From Megascapheus bottae (Eukaryota > Chordata > Mammalia > Rodentia > Geomyidae), in contig JANJXV010001773.1 in NCBI GenBank assembly GCA_024803745.1, forward strand, positions 1 through 64,000: 64,000 bases of DNA, read 5' to 3'. The position numbers and the translations under genes are program-made. This document shows, in pieces, positions 31,588-42,990 of the stretch (position 1 is its first letter; each line of letters starts with the position of its first letter). Under the pieces are notes generated by a model, which saw nothing but the letters and a program-made list of their open reading frames with translations, had not been told where the DNA came from and ran no database searches.

Positions 31588-31826
31588 TTGGCTGGGGGAT
31601 TTGTAAGGCTTGAACTCTGGGCCTGGGCACTGTTCCTGAGCTCTTCAACTCAAGGCTATCACCCTACCTATGAAGCCACAGTGCCATTTTCCATATTCTA
31701 GTGGTTAACTGTAGATGAGAGTCTCATAGACTTTCTAATGCCCAGGCTGGCTTTGAACCAAATCTTTAGATATCAGCCTGATATCTGAGTAGCTAGGATT
31801 ACAGGTATAAGTCACTGCACCTGGCA
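31588..31826 (-). mobile_element. SINE, B1-headed (type B), near complete
   Basis: AAGGCTTGAACTCTGGGCCT, CCCAGGCTGGCTTTGAACC and CTGAGTAGCTAGGATTACAG. Confidence 0.87.
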
Positions 31827-32219
31827 AGAAATTTATTTCTTGCTGTTTTGTACTACAAATTTACTGTATGTTTTACTTTTTCAAAAAGACTGAGGATGAC
31901 CTTTGTTCTGTATATAATGGGAAGAGGGGTAGGGAGCTGTGAGAAGAAGAACTGAGGGGCAATACTCAGGGTAGGACAATAGCCTTAAACTAAAGAGCTC
32001 ACGGCCCAAGGTCCAAGCCCCATGACTTTCCCCACTACCCCACAAAAAAAGGGAAAAAAATTGGAGATTGGAGAGGATTTTCTAAAAAGAATATATAGAA
32101 ATAGTAGTTCAAAATGTAGAAAGAAGTTCAATATTAACAGTCATGAGAAAAATTAAAATTACAATGAAATCACTACTTTAAATATGTTAATATAAATATA
32201 GTTTTAAACAAAAAGATCC

Positions 32220-32252
32220 ACATACACACACACAAACACACACACACACACG
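32220..32252. repeat. (CA)n microsatellite
   Basis: Short imperfect CA tract read directly. Confidence 0.9.
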
Positions 32253-32800
32253 CATTCAAAAAAATAGCTTTCAAATTCTAACTATTACTGGGAAGGTAGT
32301 GAGAAGAAGTAGAACTTTGGAATAGTTCTTCAAGGAATATAAAACAATCAAAAATTGCGTGGAGAGTGCTAAAAAAGTACTAAATATAGAATTACATAGA
32401 AATATGGTCCAACACTTCTATTTCTAGATTTGTACCTAATGGAAGAGAAAGCAGAGACTAGAACAAATATGTGGAGAATCCATTCACAACTATTAATAAT
32501 AATTCAAAGATAGAAATATGCAAAACAATGCATTGAAAAGGAAGAACATTTTACTATATTTTACAGATGAATCTTGATTACAGTAAACTAAAAATACAGC
32601 AGTCATAAAGGAAGAGCTAGGGTATGATTTCCCTTCCAGAACTTCCAAGGATTAACAAACCCTTAGAGCCAAAAAGCACGATGGTTCCAGAGAATGGAGT
32701 AGAGAGGAACAGGAGCTGAATGTTTAATGATTATACATGGAAGATGAAAATTGCTCTAGATGGGTAGAATGAAGAGAGAACTGTACCCTAAACAATGGTT
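32253..32800 (+). mobile_element. Ancient L1 (L1M-like) 3' end
   Basis: Diverged but ordered matches to the 3' end of old mammalian L1: the ORF2 end region (CACTTCTATTTCTAGATTTG; TCACAACTATTAATAATAAT), then the 3'UTR (GATGGTTCCAGAGAATGGAG; GTTTAATGATTATACATGG; CTGTACCCTAAACAATGGTT). Assignment is from memory of the consensus. Confidence 0.65.
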
Positions 32801-32804
32801 ATGT

Positions 32805-32885
32805 AGCCACACAGGATGGGACACACCTATACTCTCTGATCTTGGGAAACTCAAGAAGGATTTCTTGCCAACCTGGATGTATGGA
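32805..32885 (+). mobile_element. B1-like SINE, degraded
   Basis: ATGGGACACACCTATACTCT, TCTTGGGAAACTCAAGAAGG and GCCAACCTGGA follow the order of a B1 (7SL-derived) element. Confidence 0.5.
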
Positions 32886-32913
32886 AAGATCTATCATAAA
32901 AACTAATGTGGAG

Positions 32914-33082
32914 GGGCTGGGAGTTTGGCATAGTTGTAGAGTGCTTGTATGAAGACGAAGGTTCAATTCCGCAGTACCACATACACAGAAAAAACCAGAA
33001 GTAGTGCTGTGGCTCAATTAGAAGATCTCTAGGCTTGAGGAAAGCTGAAGGACAGTGCTCAGACCGAGTTCCAGCAAAAGGG
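32914..33082 (+). mobile_element. SINE, ID-headed (type A)
   Basis: GGCTGGGAGTTTGGCATAGT, then TGTAGAGTGCTTG; GTTCAATTCCGCAGTACCAC; AGTAGTGCTGTGGCTCAATT. Confidence 0.85.
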
Positions 33083-33104
33083 CTTGTTTTAAAAAAACCA
33101 GAAA

Positions 33105-33357
33105 GCTGAGCACGATGGGGTGGTGGCTCACTTCTATAATCCTAGTTACTCAGGAGGCTGAGATCTGAGGATCAAGGTTTAAAGCCATCCTGGCACAAAA
33201 AGACCTGAGACTCTTATCTCCATTTTACTTTTAGAAAATGGGAAGTGGGGCTTGGCTCCAGGGTAAGGTGGTGGCCTGGAGCTGAAGAGCTCAGGGATAG
33301 TGCCCAGGCGAGTTCAAGATCTATGACCCACCAAAAAAAAAAACAAAAAACAAAAAA
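33105..33357 (+). mobile_element. SINE, B1-headed (type B), full length
   Basis: Head GGTGGCTCACTTCTATAATC, then CTAGTTACTCAGGAGGCTGA. Tail GAGCTGAAGAGCTCAGGGAT, then AGTGCCCAGG. Long A-run at 33,331-33,345. The best plus-strand reference for type B. Confidence 0.9.
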
Positions 33358-33784
33358 TAATATGGAAAAATTTGGATTCTGTGAATTTTATCAGGCATAT
33401 AAATGTCTTTTTTTTGCTGTTGAAATAACAAATTGTTTGGAAACATTTTAAAAGTTTTTACCTAGAAATGTACACTACAAATGGAAATAATAAACACAAA
33501 ATAAGCAAAAGATACAAAATATCACAATGTGGGTATCCTGCTTCTGTATCTTTTCACTGACTCCTGTTCAAATGAGTCACATATTCTGAATCATTTCTCC
33601 CAGTCGATATATGCCACACATGTTGGCTTGTACTGAACTTCTTGGGAAATCAAAAGCAAATACTAAGCAAATGTGTGTTAGAGTTTGTCAACAGTGATAT
33701 TTCAAATATAAATCCCTACTCATTGAATTATTTAATATCAATGCCGGAATCTAATTACACTGGCAGAATCTTCAATCTTTTGAG
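33358..33784. other. Unannotated AT-rich interval
   Basis: No repeat or gene recognised. Confidence 0.4.
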
Positions 33785-33789
33785 AATCT

Positions 33790-34098
33790 TCAAAAGGGTA
33801 TGTAAATATTTAGGATCGTTATGTCTTCCTGGAGGAAAGAACCCTTTAGTAGTATGTAGTAACCTTCTTTGTCTTTTCTTACTAATTTTAGTTTGAAGTC
33901 TATTGTATCTGATATGAGGATGGCAACTCCAGCCTGTTTATGGGGGCAGTTAGCTTGATAGAGTTTATTCCAACCTCTCACTTTCAAAAGGTGATTGTTT
34001 TTGGGTAAGATGTGTCTCTTGAAGACAGCAGAATAATGGCTCTTGCTTTTTGATCCAACTAGACAGCCTATGCCGTTTAATTGGAGAGTTAAGTCCAT
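33790..34098 (-). pseudogene. L1 ORF2p endonuclease N-terminal fragment
   Basis: L1 ORF2p starts with an APE-type endonuclease that nicks target DNA. The open stretch LKVRGWNKLYQANCPHKQAG, then VAILISDTIDFK ... EGYYILLKGSFLQEDITILN matches its early part (the AGVAILISD segment). It ends at NIYIPF where L1 homology stops. The catalytic residues further on are absent. Confidence 0.85.
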
Positions 34099-34329
34099 TG
34101 ATATTGAGAGTTAGGATTGAGAGATATTTATTAGTTCCTACCATTTTTAAAAGCTTTTAGTAGGGCCTGTGTCTTGACAGTTCTTGTGGTCCTTAGATGG
34201 TATGCTGTTTAGGTGCCATTTCTTTCCCTATGTTGCATTTATTTTGGTTTTCTATGTATAGAGCATCTTTGAGAATTCTCTGTAGTGTTGGTTTTGTTTC
34301 AACATATTATTGCAGCTTTTCCCTGGAAT

Positions 34330-35372
34330 GGAACGTTTTTATTGTTCCCTCAGTTATGAATAAGAGCTTAGCTGGCGACAGTATTCTTGGTTGGTAGTTA
34401 TTTGATTTAAGGGCATGACATATATGCTTCCAGTCACTTCATGCTAGCATGGTCTCTGCTGAGAAATCTTTGGTTATTCTGATTGGTTTGCCTTTATAGG
34501 TTACTGATCCCTTTTCCCTGGCTGCCTTTACGATCTTTTCTTTCGTTTCTATTGATCCAGTTCGGATCACAATTTGGTGGTGGGATGTTCTTTTCTGGTC
34601 AGGTCTGTTTGGGGTTCTAAAAGCTTCTCGTATCTGGATGGGCCTGCCCTTCTGGATATTTGGGAAATTCTCTGAGATGATTCCCTGAAGTGTATTTCCA
34701 ATACCATTGACCTCTTTCTCCACACCCTCCTCAATACCAACTAGCCTTAAATTAGGCTTCCTAATTGCATTTTGCAACTCTTGAAGCGCTCTCTCATATT
34801 TCCTAGATTTGGCTTGACTCATTTTCTGTTCTTTCTATATAATAACTAAATTATCTTCAGCCCCGGAAATTCTCTCCTCTTCATTGTCTATCTTGCTATC
34901 AAACCTATCTACATTATTTTTCATCTCCCTTGCTTCTAATTGCTCATTTTTGATGCCTTGCATCTCCTGTTTTATATCATGTATGGATTTCTTTATCTCC
35001 TTGATTTCCTTTTGAGTGGTTAGCTTTATTTTCTTTGGACATTTGTTGGAGTTTTGTCACGTTTTTATTTGTGGATTCAATGAATTCATCCATCTTTCTT
35101 TGAAAAACCTTTATTAAGGCCTCCTTTATGGCTTCTTCTTTTTCACTTATCACCTTGTTTATGCTTTCCTCTTGTTCAGCTATGGCTTCCTCCATTATCT
35201 CTTTCTTTATATTTTCACATTTTCCATTAATGATGTTTATCAATTGCATTTGTGTAGCACTTGGAAGTCTCTCCTCTAGGTTTGCCAGTGACTGTTCCAT
35301 TGTCTGTTTACATTGGGTGGGGGATGTTGTTTCTTGATTTGACATTTTTCTTGAGTTTCTTGTTCTGCCCAT
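34330..35372 (-). pseudogene. L1 ORF1p, broken copy 2
   Basis: Two open pieces of the same ORF1 as at 51-1,055: 35,372-34,977 (MGRTRNSRKMSNQETTSPTQ) and 34,822-34,439 (MSQAKSRKYERALQELQNAI). They are separated by indels and stops around 34,830-34,980. It keeps TCG where copy 1 has the TAG stop. Confidence 0.88.
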
Positions 35373-36056
35373 TTGAAAATGGGAGCAAGATTACTACTAA
35401 ATATGATTATAGTTTTTCAGATATAACCAACCTAGACCTCTGTAGCTGGCAGACACTAGATGTTCACAAGTTTTGATTGGTATTATCACTCTTTATTTTG
35501 TGCACTTACAGACCAGTCTAATACAACCAATGATAAGCGATTTATACCCAAAACAATAAGCCTCTCAATCCAATCTGTATTGTCTTTATGTCCCTCTGAG
35601 CCTAGAGAATAATTAACCACCTGCATATACAATATTGCTCAACAGCCATCAAGTGTAGATCCGTGCAGTATAAGGGTTGAAAGACGAGGAGAGGTCCAGA
35701 GATAGAAAAAAAATAATGAGAGAGGTCAGGGGAGATTCAAGAGGATTAACGCAGGAGTGTATGAATATTGTAGTAATGAAGAAAAGGTAGAGCATAAGGA
35801 TAACTGACCTAAGTTGGTAAGTAAGTAGCATATTTGAGTACAAAGTTTGGAAAGTATTAGAATAAAACTTATGTATTGCTGCACGACTAGCTCTTACACC
35901 AACCAGTGGCCTCACAGTAAACCATGGGATGGATCTCTTTTTCTTGTCTACGTTGAGGGAAAGGGGTATTTCACAAGATGCAGAAGCGAAGATTTCAGAA
36001 GCTAATGCTGTGAGTGAATTAGCTCGTAAAAAGCATTTTTATTTTCTTTTATCTTT

Positions 36057-36243
36057 CTGCCAGTCTTGGGGCTTGAATTCAGGGCCTGAGCACTGTCCTC
36101 GGGTTTTATCAAGTCTAGCCCTCTGCCACTTGAGCCACAATGCCACATCTAGATTTTCTATCTATGTGATACTGAGCAATCAACCCCAGATCTTCATGGA
36201 TGCTAGGCAAGCACTCTACCACTATGCAAACTCTCAACCCTGA
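36057..36243 (-). mobile_element. SINE, ID-headed (type A), copy 2
   Basis: Counterpart of the SINE at 1,720-1,918, same insertion point. Confidence 0.87.
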
Positions 36244-36476
36244 CATAGTAATTATAAAGTCATCATCATCATATCAAAATATCCTTTCTCCTACAAAGAA
36301 TGAACACTTATCTATGTGTGTAATGCTTTTTTTTAATTTCACTAATTCTTCTGTGTTCTTCCCTCTGCATTTTTTACACATGACAGCAAAGCTAATCATC
36401 AGGAAAAAATTGATTAGGATACAGAAACCTAATAATATACTAGTAGATTGACAGCAAAAATATGTGCAAGATGCCC

Positions 36477-36668
36477 TGTGTGTTTGACCTAGTGGTAGAG
36501 TCCTTGGCTACCACGCAAAAAGACTCAGGTTTGATTCCTCATTACCAGATACATAGAAAACGCTCCAAGTGGTGCTGTGGCTCGGTGGGACAGCTAAAGC
36601 CTAAAGAAAGCCCAAGAACAATGTTCACACTCTGAGGTCAAGTCCCAAGACTAGCAAAAACAAAAAAA
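36477..36668 (+). mobile_element. SINE, ID-headed (type A), copy 2
   Basis: Counterpart of the SINE at 2,152-2,340, same insertion point. Confidence 0.87.
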
Positions 36669-37916
36669 ATTCGACAAGGGGAAAAATGAAGGCAGAGAAG
36701 GCACTGTGAAGCAAATGTTTTGTAAAGGATGAGGGCAATATTGACCCTTAAGTTTGGATCTTACCTAAGAAAGGCTCCTTGAGCCTGAGACCTGACTGGT
36801 AGTTGGGCCTAGTGGAAGACATTGGGATTGGACAAATAAGGTGTGCTGTTTACTACATCCACATGTATATTGTGAGACTGGAGGAGAGATTCAGCCTCCA
36901 GTATGTCTTTGGTGTGGTCTTCTGTGAGCAAGGATCTTTGGTCATTGGGCCCTGAAAGGTGACCCTGCCTCCCTCACAATGGAACAGATTATGGAACCCT
37001 GGTTACCAAGCCACTGTAACTAACAACCAACTCAAGCCAGCTCACTTGGCCTGTGGCTCAGGAGGAAGAAAGATGTTGCTGTGCTGTTGCCAAAGGTCAG
37101 GAAACTCGAGTCTCAGGCATGGAAATTGTGGCTGACTTACTCGAAGATGTACATGCTAGATCATTGCCCAGCCACAAATCCAGTATAACAGGCCTTTCTC
37201 TAAGAAGAAGGCCAGGAAAATCCAGGGCAACCAGATGAGGTATATTTCTAAGAAGGAATGTATTTGATCCCATCATCCTTCCCACACACTACAACTTTCT
37301 TTTTTTTAAAATTCTTTTTATTGTAATTAGTAAAAGGGTTACATGATATTTGCCAGATAGAAGGTGCATTAATTCACATACATTGATACCCTTTCACATG
37401 TCTTGGTACCCATTTCCCTCCAACCCCACACCCCCCATCGTCTTGGTTTTCCCCCCTTCCCTTTCAAATTTCAAATATACAAATACAAATAAATTCAATA
37501 TATCAGATAACAAAGTGAGATACTATACCAATATCGGATAACCGAGGGACAGCAAAGGAGGTGAGAGACAACATAGTACATGAAGGACAACAATCATTCA
37601 TTATGTGGCTTTTGTTTCAATATCCTGGAGGTCCTTTCAATTAACTTCACATTATATGGCCTTATATATGGCCTTTTGCTCTATTGCAAATCTCTGCTAG
37701 TAGAGCCCAAGGTTTCTACTGATTATGACGAATGAGGGAAACCACTGAGCCTAAGTTCCTTTGAGTCTGGCTTACTTCACTTAATATGATTTGTTCTAAG
37801 TCTTTCCATTTCCTAACAAATGGGGCGATGTCATTCTTTCTGACAGCAGCATAGAATTCCATTGTGTACAAATACCAAAACTTGTAGATCCACTCATCAA
37901 CTGAGGGACATCTGGG

Positions 37917-38288
37917 TTAGTTCCATATCTTTGCTATGGTGAATAGTGCTGCAAAGAACATTGTTGTGCTAGTGGGATTAGTATGCCCTTGCTTCTGGAT
38001 TGTTGGGTAAATGCCAAGTAGTGGAATTGCTGGGTTATAGGGGAGTTCTATATTTAGCCTTTTGAGGCACTGCCACACTGCTTTCCACAGTGGTTGAACG
38101 AGTTTGCACTCCCACCAACAGTGTACTAATGATCCCTCCTGGCCACATCCCCTCCAGCATCTGTTGTCATTCGTTTTCCTGATCCTGGCCATTCTAACTG
38201 GAGTGAGGTTGAATCTTAGACCTGTTTTGATTGGCATTTCTTTTATGACCAGAGATGTTGAGCATTTCTTCATGTGTCTATAGGCCAT
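37917..38288 (-). pseudogene. L1 ORF2p C-terminal fragment
   Basis: Cys-rich C-terminal piece ([20 protein letters not shown]) matching 3,523-3,960 almost residue for residue; frame broken on both sides. Confidence 0.9.
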
Positions 38289-38317
38289 TTCTGTTTCATC
38301 TTCAGAGAAGACTCTCT

Positions 38318-40253
38318 TTAAGTCTTTGGCCCATTTTTAATGGGATGGGTGTTACTTTGGAGGTTAGTTTTGGAGTGATTCAATTTTTTGAGTTGTTGAT
38401 ATATTTTAGATATGAGGCCTTGGTCCGTTGTTTGCTTGGTGAAGATCTTCTCCCACTCTGTAGGCTTCCTGGTTAGTTTATTAGCTATATCCGTTGCCAT
38501 ACAAAAGCTCTGCAGTTTAATGCAGTCCCACTTATCCAGTCTTTCTCTGATTTGTTGTGACTCTTGGTCCTTATTAAGAAAGATTCGACCTGTGCCAAGG
38601 AGGCCTAGTGTATCTCCTATTCCTTCCTGTAAACTTTTCAGTGTGTCAGCTTTTACCTCCAAGTCTTTGATCCATTTGGAGTTAATTCTAGTGCAAGGTG
38701 ACAAAGAAGGACCCACCTTTAATTTTCTGCAGGTGCTTAACCAGTTCTGCCAGCACAACTTGTTGAAGAGGCTATCTTTCTTCCATTCTATGTTTTTGGC
38801 TCCCTTGTCAAAGATTAGGTGGCCATAGGTCTGTGGTTTAATATCTGGGTCCGCAGTTCTATTCCATTGGACTTCAGGCCTGTTCTTGTGCCCGTACAAG
38901 AATTATAGCTCTGTAATAGAGTCTAAAGTTTGGAATTGAAATTCCTCCAGCGCTGTTCTTTCTGCTAAGAAGTGTTTTTGCTATACGGGGTCTTTTATTA
39001 TTCCATATGAAATTTTGAATTGCCTCTTCTATTTCTTTAAAGAATGACATTGGGATGTTGATGGGTATTGCACTGAATTGGTAGATAGCCCTTGGCAAGA
39101 TTGTCATTTTCACAAGGTTGGTTCTTCCAATCCAGGAGTATGGGAGGTATTTCCATTTCCTTAGTTCTGCTTTAATTTGCTTTTTTAGGGTTTTAAACTT
39201 TTCATCTAAACAGTCCTTTACATTCTTAGTTAAGCTAATTCCTAGGTACTTTATTTTCTTTGAGGCTATTGTGAAAGGAGTTTCTTTCCTGATTATTGCC
39301 TCGTTCCTCTCACTGTTGGCGTAAAGGAAGGCAGTTGATTTGTGAGGGTTGATTTTATGGCCTGCTACCCTTCCAAAGCTTTGAATCAGCTCAAGAATTT
39401 TGGGAGTAGAGTCTATAGGATTCTTTAAATACAGAATCATGTCATCTGCAAAGAGGGATAGTTTTATTTCCTCTTTCCCTACTTGGATCCCCTTTATGCT
39501 TGCTTCTTGCCTTATTGCACTGCCTAGGAATTCTAGTACTATGTTAAAAAGGAGTGGAGAGAGTGGGCATCCTTGTCTCGTTCCTGATTTTAGAGGGAAT
39601 GGCTTTAGGTTTTCACCATTAAGTATAATTCTAGCAGTGGGTTTCTCATACACAGCATTTATTACATTGAGAAATGTTCCATAGATTCCTAGTTTCTCCA
39701 CATCTTTTAACATAAAGGGGTTTTGGATCTTGTCAAATGCCTTTTCCGCATCTATTGAGACAATCATGTGATTTTTGTCCTTGCTCCTGTTGATGTGTCG
39801 AATTATATTAATTGATTTGTATATGTTGAACCAGCTTTGCCTCCCTGTTTGATCATAGTGTATAATTTTTTTAATGAGTTGTTGTAGACGGTTGGCCAGT
39901 ATTTTGTTGAGAAGTTTTGCATCGATGTTCATCAAAGAAATGGGTCTATATTTCTCTTTCTTTGGTGAATCTCTGTCTGGTTTGGGGATGAGGGATACAC
40001 TGGCTTCACAGAATGAGTTTGGTAAAGAACCTTCATTTTCAATTTCGTTGAAGAGCTTGAGGAGTATTGGTGTGAGCTCTGCTTTGAAGACCTTATACAA
40101 TTCAGCTGTGAATCCATCTGGCCCTGGACTCTTTTTAAGTGGAAGTTGTCTAATTTCCATTTCTATTTCAGAGCGTGAAATGATCCTGTTGAGTTGGGTT
40201 AGCTCTTCTGGGTTCACTGTGGGTAAGTTAATATTGTCTAGGAATTCATCCAT
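38318..40253 (-). pseudogene. L1 ORF2p reverse transcriptase region, frameshifted
   Basis: The RT copies L1 RNA at the nicked target. Frame 40,253-38,874 (459 residues) contains the RT motifs in order: [20 protein letters not shown] (about 103-122), SIDAEKAFD (166-174), [19 protein letters not shown] (223-241), and the catalytic FADD (268-271). An 11-bp deletion near 38,893, absent from the 4.57 kb copy, shifts the frame; the protein continues at 38,899-38,318 and then 38,288-37,917. The palm looks intact, but the endonuclease is missing and the ORF is split, so it cannot be autonomous. Confidence 0.92.
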
Positions 40254-42990
40254 TTCTTCTAGATTCTCAAATTTTTGGCGTAAAGGTTTGAGAAGTATTC
40301 GTCATGATATTGTGGATCTTGGTAATTTCTGTCGTGATATTACCATTTTCATCTGCGATTTTATTTATTTCGATATGCTCTCTTCTTTTTTGGTAAGATT
40401 TGCTAAGGGGTTGTCAATTTTGTTAATTCTTTCAAAGAACCAACTCCTTGTTTTGTTGATTCTTTCTATAGATTTTTTTTATTCCAAATCATTTAATTCT
40501 GCTTTGATTTTAATAATTTGCTTTCTCCTAATGGGTTAGGGTTGGTTTGTTGCTCTTTTTCCAGGAGGTTAAGGTGAGACATTAACTAGTTGGTTTGCCA
40601 TTTTTCCAACTTGCTGTTGTAGGCACTCAGCGCTATAAATTTTCCTCTGGGTACTGCCTGTGTTGTGTCCCTAAGGAGTTGATATTTGTGTGCTCCTTAT
40701 TGTTAAATTTCACAAACATTCACACACCTCCATTCTATGAGTTCACACACCTCCAATTTGACTTCACACACCTCCATTCTATGACTTCACACACCTTCAT
40801 TCTTACTTCAGAAACATCCATTCTCTGACTTCACACACCTCCATTCTATGACTTCACAAACCTCCATTCTGTGATTTCACACACCTCCATTCAGAGTTCA
40901 CACACCTCCATTCTGTGACTTCACACACCTCCATTCTGCCTTCACACACCTCCATTCTATGACTTCACACACTTCCATTCTATGACTTCACACACCTCCA
41001 TTCTGTGGCTTCACACACCTCCATTCTGAGTTCACACACCTCCATTCTGTGACTTCACACACCTCCATTCTGTGACTTCACACACCTCCATTCTGTGACT
41101 TCACACACCTCGATCCTATGACTTCAAACACCTCCATTCTATGAACACACACACCTCCATTCTGTGATTTCACACACCTCCATTCTATGATTTCACACAC
41201 CTCCATTCTGTGAATTCACACACCTCCATTCTATGAGTTCACACACCTCCATTCTATGACTTCACACACCTCCATTCTGTGACTTCACACACTTCCATTC
41301 TGACTTCACACCCCTCCATTCTGACTTCACACACCTCAATTCTGTCTTCACACAGCTCCATTCTATGAATTCACACACCTCCATTCTGTGACTTCACACA
41401 CCACCTTTTTGACTTCACACACCTCCATTCTGTGAACTCACACACCTCCATTCTGCCGTCACAAACCTGCATTCTGACTTCACACACCTCCATTCTGACT
41501 TTACACAGCTCCATTCTATGACTTCACAAACCTCCATTCTGTGACTTCACACACCACCTTTTTGACTTCACACACCTCCATTCTGTGACTTCACACTCCT
41601 CCATTCTCTGACTTCACACACCACATTTTTGACTTCACCCACCTCCCTTCTGTGACTTCACACAACTCCATTCTGTGACTTCACACGCCTCTATTGTTTG
41701 ACTTCACACACCTCCATTCTTTGACTTCACACACCTCCATTCCATGACTTCACACACCACCTTTCCATGAGTTCACACACCTCCATTCTATGAGTTCACA
41801 CACCTCCATTCTGTGACTTCACACACCTCCATTCTGACTTCACACACCTCCATTCTATGACTTCACACACTTCCATTCTATGACTTCACACACTTCCATT
41901 CTATGACTTCACACACCTCCATTCTGTGACTTCACACACCTCCATTCTATGACTTCACACACTTCCATTCTAAGACTTCACACACCTCCATTCTATGACT
42001 TCACACACCTCCGTTCTGACTTCACACAGCTCCATTCTGTGACTTCACAAAACTCCATCTGTGATTTCACACACCTCCATACTATGACTTCACACACCTC
42101 CATCTATGATTTCACACACCTCCATTCTGAGTTCACACACCTCCATTCTGTGACTTCACACACCTCCATTCTGACTTCACACACCTTCATTTTATGACTT
42201 CACACACCTCCCTTCTGTGACTTCTCACACCTCCATTCTATGACTTCACACACTTCCATTGTGACCTCACACAACTCCATTCTATGAGTTCACAAATCTC
42301 CATGGTATGATTTCACACACCTCCATTCTGACTTCACACATCTCCATTCTATGACATCACAGACCTCGAATCTGTGACTTCACTCACCTCCACTCTATGA
42401 CTTCACACTCCTCCATTCTATGACTTCCCACAACTCCTTTCTATGACTTCACCCACCTCAGTCTATGACTTCACACACCTCCATTCTGACTTCACACACC
42501 TCCATTCTGACTTCACAAACCTCTATTCTATGATTTCACACACCTCCATTCTGTGACTTCACAAACCTCCTTTCTGTGACTTCACACACCTTCATTCTGA
42601 CTTCACACACCTCCATTCTCTGACTTCACACACCTCAATTCTGTGACTTGACACACCTCCATTCTGACTTCACACACCTCGATAATATGATTTCACACAC
42701 CTCCATTCTATGACTTCACACACCTCCATTCTGTGACTTCACACACTTCCATTCTGACTTCACACCCCTCCATTCTGACTTCACACACCTCCATTCTGAC
42801 TTCACACAGCTCCATTCTATGAATTCACACACCTCCATTCTGTGACTTCACACACCACCTTTTTGACTTCACACACCTCCATTCTGTGACTTCACACACC
42901 TCCATTCTGTGACTTCACACACCTCCGTTTTGACTTCACACACTTCCAATCTGTGACTTCACACACCTCCATTCTGTGACTTCACACACC

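Larger units (their letters stand above)
33785..35935 (-). mobile_element. L1 LINE, 5' portion (5'UTR, ORF1, start of ORF2), copy 2
   Basis: Direct duplicate of 1-1,612 that extends further left to include the ORF2 endonuclease start. Reading leftwards: 5'UTR 35,935-35,373, ORF1 about 35,372-34,330 (broken), ORF2 N-terminus 34,098-33,790. L1 homology stops at about 33,785, so the 3' two thirds of this element are missing. That is not the usual 5' truncation and implies a rearrangement or deletion. Confidence 0.87.
35936..37295. repeat. Duplicated spacer segment (copy 2 of 3)
   Basis: Direct duplicate of 1,612-2,969 with only scattered substitutions and small indels (by eye about 95% identical). 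Its open stretch is 37,053-37,238 (MAQEEERCCCAVAKGQETRV). Confidence 0.9.
37296..40707 (-). mobile_element. L1 LINE, 3' portion to RT/linker, 5' truncated at the satellite
   Basis: Poly(A) end as a T-run near 37,299-37,307. 3'UTR to about 37,870, ORF2 C-terminus (38,288-37,917), then 38,899-38,318 and the RT domain (40,253-38,874). ORF2 linker remnants with stops continue to about 40,705, where the sequence changes within a few bases into the tandem repeat array. Longer than the copy at 2.97-5.0 kb. Confidence 0.9.

Noticed and set aside
39874..40539. 221-residue plus-strand open frame
   Set aside because: Antisense of the L1 ORF2 reverse-transcriptase region; the sense strand carries the RT motifs, so this is a shadow.
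1..40700. tRNA genes suggested by GTGGTAGAGTGCTTGCCTAGC motifs
   Set aside because: These are ID-type SINE heads derived from tRNA-Ala, each followed by the SINE tail and A-run; no intact cloverleaf gene was found.
40874..42197. Open frames of repeated His-Thr-Ser-Leu peptides within the satellite
   Set aside because: Three 23-bp units make 69 bp, so frames stay open by periodicity. There is no start context, splice signal or codon bias, and other units break the frame.
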